From assembly GCA_934668875.1 (NCBI GenBank), contig CAKUON010000001.1:62001-126000 (forward strand): DNA of 64,000 bases, given 5' to 3'. A program made the position numbers and the translations under genes. Origin of the DNA: an uncultured Collinsella sp. (GTDB lineage Bacteria; Actinomycetota; Coriobacteriia; Coriobacteriales; Coriobacteriaceae). Below the pieces are notes generated by a model that was not told the DNA's origin, searched no databases, and worked only from the letters and a program-made list of their open reading frames with translations. Shown here in pieces: positions 24,573-31,156 of the stretch. How positions within the stretch are numbered: position 1 is the stretch's first letter; every line of letters starts with the position of its first letter.

Positions 24573-24844
24573 AGGTATCTCCTGCTTGCATAACGGGCTG
24601 GGCTCTCGAAAATAATTAGCCCTTTTATTTGATAACAATGCATCAAAAACCGCAACCATGGTTCCGGCGGACGGCGCTCAAGCACAAACTGGCGGCATTC
24701 ATTCATGAAAAGCAGGTCTTGTTGCCTGCTAAAGCGTTTGACCAAAAAACGCCCGAGCGTTTACACAAAAGTCGCGCTATCATGCAGTCGAACGCGGTAA
24801 ACACCTTTAGCATTTGCGCCGCACAGACCAGAGAGGAACCATCC

Positions 24845-25312
24845 ATGAAGATCGGTATCGGTAACGACCACGCCGCCGTCGAGCTCAAGAACATCATTTC
24901 CGAGCACCTAAAGGAGCGCGGCTGCGAGGTCGTGAACTTTGGCACCGACACCTCCGAGAGCTTCGACTACCCAATCGCCGGTTACAAGGTGGGCAAGGCA
25001 GTTGCCAACGGTGACGTCGACCTGGGTATCCTGATCTGCGGTACCGGCGTCGGGATCAGCCTGGCCGCCAACAAGGTCGAGGGCGTACGCGCCGTCGTGT
25101 GCTCCGAGCCCTTCAGCGCCAAGCTCTCCCGTATGCACAACAACACCAACGTGCTCGCCTTTGGCGCCCGCGTCGTTGGCTCCGAGCTCGCTAAGATGAT
25201 CGTCGACGAGTGGCTCGACGCCGAGTTCGAGGGCGGCCGTCACGAGCGTCGCGTTAACCTCCTCAACGAGATCGACCAGACCCGCGGCCTTAAGATCGTC
25301 GACGAAGCCTAA
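24845..25312 (+). CDS. rpiB: Ribose-5-phosphate isomerase B
   Basis: A 155-residue RpiB/LacAB-fold isomerase interconverting ribose 5-phosphate and ribulose 5-phosphate. It has GIGNDHAAVELKN, GTDTSESFDYP, LICGTGVGISLAANKVEGVRA with the catalytic Cys, and HNNTNVLAFGARVVG. The ATG at 24845 follows GAGAGGAA. It is monocistronic with its own terminator. Confidence 0.92.
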   Translation: MKIGIGNDHAAVELKNIISEHLKERGCEVVNFGTDTSESFDYPIAGYKVGKAVANGDVDLGILICGTGVGISLAANKVEGVRAVVCSEPFSAKLSRMHNNTNVLAFGARVVGSELAKMIVDEWLDAEFEGGRHERRVNLLNEIDQTRGLKIVDEA

Positions 25313-25339
25313 ACTACTCAGCGCCACAAGCTAACAGCA

Positions 25340-25374
25340 GGGGCCCGCTCGGAACACATGTCCGAGTGGGCCCC
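25340..25374 (+). terminator. Intrinsic terminator after rpiB
   Basis: GGGGCCC-CTCGGA and TCCGAG-GGGCCCC form a strong stem 28 bp after the stop. The T-run is short. Confidence 0.75.
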
Positions 25375-25389
25375 TTCATAGATTTTGGA

Positions 25390-25421
25390 ATAAAAGAACG
25401 CCGCGGAACTCCATCCGCGGC
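25390..25421 (-). terminator. Intrinsic terminator after ndk
   Basis: GCCGCGG...CCGCGGC stem, followed on the minus strand by TTCTTTTATT. Confidence 0.8.
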
Positions 25422-25463
25422 GCCCAAGCCACACGCTAACAGCTTTAAGGAGTCAAAGCTGGT

Positions 25464-25868
25464 TTAGCCAAAGAAGCGCTTGATCTCGATCTCGGCGTTC
25501 TCCAGGCAGTCGGAGCCGTGGATCACGTTGGCGTTGACATCGACAGCGAAGTCGCCGCGGATGGTGCCAGGAGCAGCATCAAGCGGGTTGGTGGCGCCCA
25601 TAAGGGTGCGCATCTTGGAAACAGCGGAGAGACCAGAAACGACCATCTTGACGACCGGACCGCTCGTCATAAAGTCGCAGAGACCGCCAAAGAAGGGCTT
25701 GTCGGCCAGATGGGCGTAGTGCTCCTCGACGGTAGCGCGCTCGAGCGTGGTCATCTCCATGCGCTCGATGACAAGGCCGCTGCGCTCAATACGAGCAACG
25801 ATCTCGCCGATCTTGCGGTCGCGCACGGCGTCGGGCTTAATCATGATGAAGGTCTTCTCGATAGCCAT
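25464..25868 (-). CDS. ndk: Nucleoside diphosphate kinase
   Basis: A 134-residue enzyme that balances NTP pools by transferring the terminal phosphate through a histidine. MAIEKTFIMIKPDAVRDRKI opens the protein, and the catalytic histidine lies in NANVIHGSDCLENAEIEI. The ATG at 25866-25868 follows AAAGGC. It is a single gene with a terminator downstream. Confidence 0.95.
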   Translation of the reverse strand: MAIEKTFIMIKPDAVRDRKIGEIVARIERSGLVIERMEMTTLERATVEEHYAHLADKPFFGGLCDFMTSGPVVKMVVSGLSAVSKMRTLMGATNPLDAAPGTIRGDFAVDVNANVIHGSDCLENAEIEIKRFFG

Positions 25869-26252
25869 AAGGTAGCCTTTCAAGTAGGTTCGCGCGTGCC
25901 CAAGTCCCATTCCGGCACCCGCCTGGACTGCATCGTAACAGAGTTTTAGCTGCAGTTAAACAAAAAGCTGTTTATTGAAACGCTGCAATTAATTAAAGCG
26001 CTCCATATGTGTCACTTCTGTTTCGAAGCCCGATTAGAGTACCATCCGACCGCTCATCAACCACATGGAACAGAGCGGGCGGTCGGTTGCCACCCGCGAA
26101 CGTACCCCCTTCACAACCTGCCCAAAGGTCCTACAGAAGTTCTCGACAAGCCCCTCCCCCATAGCAGCAAAATAGGGGCGCCCGCATCAGCAGACGCCCG
26201 TAAAGCTAAAACGATTTATCAATAAATGGACAATACGTCTTCAGCCAAACCT
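25869..26252. other. 384-bp gap between ndk and argH
   Basis: No ORF is supported. It holds an inverted repeat CCGACCGC-C...GCGG-CGGTCGG at about 26047-26087, a small palindrome around AGCTGCAGTTAAAC near 25955, and a hairpin GGGCG...CGCCC (26176-26199). On the minus strand that hairpin is followed by TATTTTGC and is the likely argH terminator. Confidence 0.45.
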
Positions 26253-27683
26253 CTACTTTGCCCCGTGACCCATCTCGACAACCTTGGTTAGCGATCCAAA
26301 CACGCCTTCGTCGGCCACGAGCTGCGCCTCGGCACGCTGCAGCTGCACGGCAACGGCGGCAGGGGCGGTACCGCCCTCGGTCGTGCGCGCGGCGACAATC
26401 GACGGGATATCGAGCGCCTCGGTAATATCGCGCTCAAAGAGCGGGCTTGCCTCCTGGAACACCTCAAACGGCAGGTCCTCAAGATTGCAGCCGCGCTTCT
26501 CACACATCAGGACCAGGTGCCCCACCACGGCATGTGCCTCGCGGAACGGTAGACCGCGCTTTGCCAGGTAATCGGCAACATCGGTGGCGGCAAGGTGCCC
26601 CACGCCGCACTCGCGCGCCATGGCATCCTCGTTGACGGTCCAGGTCGAAATCATTCCGGCCATAACGGACAGGCACTGCATGAGCGTGTGAGCGGTATCG
26701 AGCGCGCCCTCCTTGTCCTCCTGCAAGTCCTTGTTATAAGCGAGCGGCAGGCCCTTCATGGTTACCAGCAGCTGCACCAGGTTGCCGTACACGCGACCGC
26801 TCTTACCGCGGATAAGCTCGGCAAAGTCGGGATTCTTCTTCTGCGGCATGATAGACGAGCCGGTGGAGTAGGAGTCTGAAAGCGTGATAAAGCCAAATTC
26901 GGAGCTCGACCACAGCACGATCTCCTCGGAAAGACGCGACAGGTGCATCGCCATGACGGATCCGGCGTAATGCAGATCGAGCAGGAAATCACGGTCGGAA
27001 ACCGCATCGAGCGAGTTGGGAATCACGCCCGCAAAGCCAAGTTCGGCAGCCGTCATCTGGCGATCGAGCGGATAGCTCGTACCGGCAAGCGCGGCAGCAC
27101 CCAGCGGGCAGTTGTCAGCGGCATCAAAGGCGGCCTTCAGGCGCGTAAAGTCGCGCGCGAACATCCAGGAATACGCCAGCAGATGATGCGAGAGCAGCAC
27201 GGGCTGAGCGTGCTGCATATGCGTGTAGCCCGGAAGAATCACCTTGTCGTACTTCTTGGCCGCATCCACCAGCACATGGCGCAGCTCAAGATTGGCCTCC
27301 ATGAGCTCCTTGGCCAGCGCCTTGACGCCCAGGCGCGTATCGGTCGCCACCTGGTCGTTGCGCGAACGCCCAGTATGCAAGCGCTTGCCAGCCTCGCCGA
27401 TACGACGCGTCAGTTCGCTTTCGATGGACATATGAATGTCCTCGTCGTTGATATCAAAGGTGAAGTTGCCGGCATCGATATCCTGTTCGATTCCGGTCAG
27501 GCCCTCGGCAATCGCCTGCTCGTCCTCGGCGCTGATAATGCCCTGGGCCGCCAGCATCTTGGCATGTGCCTTAGATCCGGCGATATCCTGCTTATAGAGA
27601 TGTTTGTCAACCGGCAACGACGCGCCAAACTCCTGCGTGACCTCGGCCACGCCTGCCTCAAAACGACCGCCCCAAAGAGCCAT
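26253..27683 (-). CDS. argH: Argininosuccinate lyase
   Basis: A 476-residue lyase releasing arginine and fumarate in the last step of arginine synthesis. MALWGGRFEAG starts the protein; HTGRSRNDQVATD and the fumarase/lyase signature GSSIMPQKKNPDFAELIRGK are present. The ATG at 27681-27683 follows GAAAGGGG. It is downstream of argG but separated by a 56-codon ORF and hairpins. Confidence 0.94.
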   Translation of the reverse strand: MALWGGRFEAGVAEVTQEFGASLPVDKHLYKQDIAGSKAHAKMLAAQGIISAEDEQAIAEGLTGIEQDIDAGNFTFDINDEDIHMSIESELTRRIGEAGKRLHTGRSRNDQVATDTRLGVKALAKELMEANLELRHVLVDAAKKYDKVILPGYTHMQHAQPVLLSHHLLAYSWMFARDFTRLKAAFDAADNCPLGAAALAGTSYPLDRQMTAAELGFAGVIPNSLDAVSDRDFLLDLHYAGSVMAMHLSRLSEEIVLWSSSEFGFITLSDSYSTGSSIMPQKKNPDFAELIRGKSGRVYGNLVQLLVTMKGLPLAYNKDLQEDKEGALDTAHTLMQCLSVMAGMISTWTVNEDAMARECGVGHLAATDVADYLAKRGLPFREAHAVVGHLVLMCEKRGCNLEDLPFEVFQEASPLFERDITEALDIPSIVAARTTEGGTAPAAVAVQLQRAEAQLVADEGVFGSLTKVVEMGHGAK

Positions 27684-27801
27684 GGAACCGTCCCCTTTCA
27701 TCAAATCCCAAAACAAGCGCCCAAAGCAATGCGCCCTGTCGCTAAAGCGATTTCTCAACCGCTAGTTTTGCATATTCCCCACCATGTGCGAGGCCATATA
27801 G

Positions 27802-27972
27802 CTAATTTGCAAAGAAGTGACGCGCCATGCACTTGGCGCCCAACGTCTCCCTCCGAATGTTGCCCTGCGAACCATCGATCCAGGCCTTTAGGCTCATAGG
27901 AACGTCCTCGACCTTTGCAGCATCGAACTCGGGCGCGAGGGCAAGTAAAGCATGCGCGATAGCATTGAACAT
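27802..27972 (-). CDS. Small protein of unknown function between argG and argH
   Basis: A 56-codon frame starting MFNAIAHALLALAPEFDAAK. GGGGAG stands eight bases before the ATG at 27970-27972. Codon use matches neighbouring genes, and the sequence is amphipathic at the N-terminus with a basic C-terminus (RRETLGAKCMARHFFAN). Two earlier in-frame starts lack ribosome sites. I recognise no family. Its place in the argG-argH interval suggests co-transcription; a regulatory small protein is possible but unsupported. Confidence 0.5.
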   Translation of the reverse strand: MFNAIAHALLALAPEFDAAKVEDVPMSLKAWIDGSQGNIRRETLGAKCMARHFFAN

Positions 27973-28026
27973 AATGGATACTCCCCATATATATAGGCGC
28001 AGGGCCGTCAAATTGATAGGAGGAGC

Positions 28027-28055
28027 CCCGCCGGACAACCCCGGCGGGGCTCGGA
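28027..28055 (-). terminator. Hairpin downstream of argG
   Basis: AGCCCCGCCGG and CCGGCGGGGCT form an 11-bp stem with a six-base loop, 150 bp after the argG stop and upstream of the small ORF. No T-run follows, so it may attenuate rather than fully end transcription. Confidence 0.5.
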
Positions 28056-28205
28056 CTCAGCCGCAGACGCGGCATCATATATGCGGGCGGAACGTAGGGG
28101 CCACCGATGTTAAGAAGTGTCAGCAAGCATAACGAAAGGTAGGGACCCCATGCGCCCGTTATGTATCACGCGGATGGGCCGCGCGGATACCAAAGGAAGG
28201 AGGCG

Positions 28206-29432
28206 CTAGGCCTGGGCGGCAGCAGAGCTGGGGCCCTGGACCTTAGCCCACGTCTTGAGCGACAGCGTATCGATCTCGATAAAGCCGGCGCTGGCCTTCT
28301 CGTCAAACGTGGTGTCGCGGTCGTAGGTAGCCAGACCGTAGTCATACAGGCTGAACGGGCTCTTGCGGCCGACGACATGGCAGTTGCCCTTAAAGAACTT
28401 CAGACGGACGGTACCGGTCACGAACTTCTGGGTGTCAGCCATAAAGGCATCGAGCGCATTTTTGAGCGGGCTGTACCACTGGCCGTTGTACACGGCGGTG
28501 GCCCAATCCTGCTCGAGCTTAATCTTGGCCTTGAGCAGGTCGCCCTCGACGCAAATGTCCTCAAGCGCCTTGTGGGCGGTGATGAGCGTCAGGGCGCCGG
28601 GAACCTCATAGCACTCGCGGCTCTTGAGGCCCACTAGACGGTCCTCGACCAGATCGAGACGGCCAAAGCCGTTGTCGCCGGAGATCTTGTTGAGCGCGAT
28701 GATGATTTCGGAGAGCTTCATCTTCTTGCCGTCGACGGCGACGGGCTTGCCGGCCTCAAACTCAATCTCGGTGTAAGTCGGAGTGTCGGGCGTGTCCTCG
28801 GGGTTCTTGGTCATAACCCAGGCGTCGTCGAGCGGCTCGTTCCAGGGATCCTCCAGGTGACCGCACTCGATGGCACGACCCCACAGGTTATCATCGATGG
28901 AATAGGGGTTGTCGTTGGCACCCTCGGGAACCGGCACGTTGTGGGCGTGAGCATAGGCGACCTCGTCGGGACGACACTTCAGGTCCCACTCGCGAACCGG
29001 AGCGATAACCTTAAGCTCGGGGTCGAGGGCCTTGACGGCAGCCTCAAAACGAACCTGGTCGTTACCCTTGCCGGTGCAGCCGTGGGCGACGTAGGTCGCG
29101 CCAAACTCGTGAGCGACCTCGACGAGCTTCTTGGCGAGCAGCGGGCGAGACAGGGCGGAGAGCAGCGGATACTTGTTCTCGTACATGGAGTTTGCGGCGA
29201 TGGCCTTGGTCAGGAACTCATCGGAGAACTCGTCGCGCAGATCGAGCACCTGGCAATCCAGAACGCCCAGGTCGAGGGCCTTCTGCTTCTTGGCGTCCAG
29301 GCCGGTCTCCTCCTGGCCCACATTGCCGCAGACACAAACGACATCGAGATTCTTCTCGTCCTGGAGCCACTTGACACATACAGATGTATCAAGACCACCG
29401 GAATATGCGAGAACGACTTTTTCCTTGCTCAT
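28206..29432 (-). CDS. argG: Argininosuccinate synthase
   Basis: A 408-residue ATP-dependent ligase joining citrulline and aspartate. It starts MSKEKVVLAYSGGLDTS with the PP-loop, and has AHGCTGKGNDQVRFE and YSIDDNLWGRAIECG. The ATG at 29430-29432 follows GAAAGGAA. A nested inverted repeat lies upstream at 29483-29597. No other arginine genes (argCJBDF) are in the window. Confidence 0.95.
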   Translation of the reverse strand: MSKEKVVLAYSGGLDTSVCVKWLQDEKNLDVVCVCGNVGQEETGLDAKKQKALDLGVLDCQVLDLRDEFSDEFLTKAIAANSMYENKYPLLSALSRPLLAKKLVEVAHEFGATYVAHGCTGKGNDQVRFEAAVKALDPELKVIAPVREWDLKCRPDEVAYAHAHNVPVPEGANDNPYSIDDNLWGRAIECGHLEDPWNEPLDDAWVMTKNPEDTPDTPTYTEIEFEAGKPVAVDGKKMKLSEIIIALNKISGDNGFGRLDLVEDRLVGLKSRECYEVPGALTLITAHKALEDICVEGDLLKAKIKLEQDWATAVYNGQWYSPLKNALDAFMADTQKFVTGTVRLKFFKGNCHVVGRKSPFSLYDYGLATYDRDTTFDEKASAGFIEIDTLSLKTWAKVQGPSSAAAQA

Positions 29433-29985
29433 GGCTGTTTCCTTTCGCCCTTGGTAGCTAGTTAGAACATCGGTCAGTTGCAAGTCATTTCGAGGTCAAA
29501 AACCGTGCAATATCAGGTTAAATAGCAAAAAGCAGCACAACATGCCCTAGAAACATGCGTCTATGTCGTGCTAAAACCCAACGACCTCAAAATGACTCTG
29601 TTGGGGCATTTCACCCCATACGAACAGAGACGATTATTATCGTCGTCGGGAAATTGCGCGCTGGCGTCGGATGGCATTGTCTGCAGTAGTGATGATCTTT
29701 ACGAACTGCATCTGCCTCTCCTTTCACCTATCGCCGGGCGCAATTCATATATCGTAAACGGTACCTTTTCCTCGGTAAGCGGTTGTTTTTCCGTCTCCGT
29801 TTTCGATGTTCGCTATATTACGCTAAAGTGCCAGCAGCACAAGCGACAAATTCAAATTTCTGAAAAGTTTTTTCATTACTTTGTGAATTGCAGTGCAAAT
29901 ACGCTCCGTTCCTGCGACAATACGCTCGGTTACTGGTTGATGGTTATAACGTCTGAAACAATTTCGAAACGAAAGGCGCGCTTTT
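29433..29985. other. 553-bp AT-rich divergent region with a nested inverted repeat
   Basis: Between argG (leftward) and a HAD gene (rightward) the sequence is clearly poorer in G and C than its surroundings. Arms AGTCATTTCGAGGTC (29483-29497) and GACCTCAAAATGACT (29583-29597) enclose a second pair, AGCACAACAT (29534-29543) and ATGTCGTGCT (29563-29572). A frame of about 150 codons crosses the region and the HAD start, but its protein is low-quality and has no family look, so I do not call it. The divergent promoters must lie here; none is clear. Confidence 0.5.
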
Positions 29986-30813
29986 ATGCAAACTTACGAA
30001 TCGGACACCAATATCGGCAGCATTAAGATTCTCGCCGTTGATATGGACAAGACGCTTCTCACCGACGAGCGTGTACTACCCCAGGGCCTCGACGAGCGCC
30101 TGGACAAGCTCGCCGAGGCTGGCATCGTGTTCTGCCCCGCCAGCGGACGCCCTGCCCCCAAGCTCGAGGAGATGTTCGAGGGTATTAAGAACCGCCTTGC
30201 TTTTTGTCCCGACAACGGAGCCTGCGTCATCTATCGCGGCAGCTATATCTATAAGAGCAACATCGATGTGGCGCTGTATCAGCAGGTGCTCGCTCGTGCC
30301 TCGGAGGACCCGCGCGCCGTTCCCGTCCTGTGCTGCTACGACGAGTTCTATGTGCTCGCCCGCGACCATCAGTACCACGACGAGATCAGCGTGTACTACA
30401 ACACGATCAACTATGTCGACACCTTTGAGGGCCTTGATATCGAGTCCAATAAGATCTCGGTCTTTTTCCCTGCCTACGATGCCGAGCCCGCATTCCGCGA
30501 GACCTATAGCCCCGCGTTCTCGGATCAGCTCTACGTCACCAATGCGGGCCGCGAGTGGATCGACTTTATGAACCTGGGCGTCGACAAGGGTTCGGGCGTG
30601 GCGCATTTGTGCGAGCACCTGGGCATCGATATCGCCGACGCTGCCGCCGTGGGCGACACCTACAACGATATTCCCATGCTGGAGCGCGTCGGGCATAGCT
30701 TTATCGTGGACAATGCCGAGGAGCACATGAACGCGCACGCCAAGTGGCGCATTCCGAGCAACAACGACGGGGGCGTACTGACGCTCATCGACGCCATCTT
30801 GGCGGCTCGGTAG
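29986..30813 (+). CDS. Cof-type HAD hydrolase
   Basis: A 275-residue HAD phosphatase of the Cof (C2-cap) type. It shows LAVDMDKTLLTDERVLP (motif I), FCPASGRPAPKLEEMF, and motifs III-IV as DKGSGVAHLCEHLGI and AAVGDTYNDIPMLERVG. These enzymes act on sugar phosphates or cofactor-like phosphates; the substrate is unknown. The ATG follows GAAAGGCG. A large nested palindrome begins 10 bp after its stop. Confidence 0.85.
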   Translation: MQTYESDTNIGSIKILAVDMDKTLLTDERVLPQGLDERLDKLAEAGIVFCPASGRPAPKLEEMFEGIKNRLAFCPDNGACVIYRGSYIYKSNIDVALYQQVLARASEDPRAVPVLCCYDEFYVLARDHQYHDEISVYYNTINYVDTFEGLDIESNKISVFFPAYDAEPAFRETYSPAFSDQLYVTNAGREWIDFMNLGVDKGSGVAHLCEHLGIDIADAAAVGDTYNDIPMLERVGHSFIVDNAEEHMNAHAKWRIPSNNDGGVLTLIDAILAAR

Positions 30814-30823
30814 CCGTCCCATC

Positions 30824-30952
30824 GGGCCTGGCCGGGCGGCACGGGATAACTTTTCGCTCGGTCAGGTCCTGCGCAAGACGAAAGCCACATTAAGTGGCTT
30901 TCTTTGCGTGCGGAATCTACGAAAAGTTAACCCGTGCCGCCCGGCCAGGCCC
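30824..30952. repeat. Nested palindrome with 33-bp arms, containing a terminator
   Basis: Arms 30824-30856 and 30920-30952 match with one mismatch (outermost GGGCCTGGCCGGGCGGCACG). Inside, AAAGCCAC and GTGGCTTT (30881-30900) form a hairpin followed by CTTTG, which fits an intrinsic terminator for the upstream HAD gene. Confidence 0.85.
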
Positions 30953-31020
30953 TAGGTTTACTTTCCTGCCGCCAAGATGGCGTCTTGAGTGTCTAGATAC
31001 TTAGCTGAAGTGATTCGAGC

Positions 31021-31060
31021 AGAGGGGAGCTCCTTGTTGGAAGGGGCTCCCCTCTGTTTT
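31021..31060 (+). terminator. Intrinsic terminator, plus-strand sense
   Basis: AGAGGGGAGC and GCTCCCCTCT form a 10-bp stem followed by GTTTTGG. It lies between the HAD gene and the convergent polA. Confidence 0.75.
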
Positions 31061-31068
31061 GGTTACTG

Positions 31069-31108
31069 TGGGACAAATTAATCAGTAGTGTTTGTCCCAA
31101 ATCTTAAG
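31069..31108. repeat. TGGGACAAATTAATCA / TTTGTCCCAAATCTTAAG element, copy 2
   Basis: A 40-bp element that matches the one at 18711-18746 except for its centre, including the TTTGTCCCAAATCTTAAG half base for base. It lies 48 bp beyond the polA stop. Confidence 0.8.
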
Positions 31109-31156
31109 TATGTGGGGGCTTGCGTCTTGGGCGAGCTTACCTTACGGAGTGCTTCC

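Noticed and set aside
29568..30026. Open frame of 152 codons upstream of and overlapping the HAD gene
   Set aside because: No ribosome site, no family, Ser/Cys-rich sequence, overlaps the HAD start; explained by low stop density in this patch.
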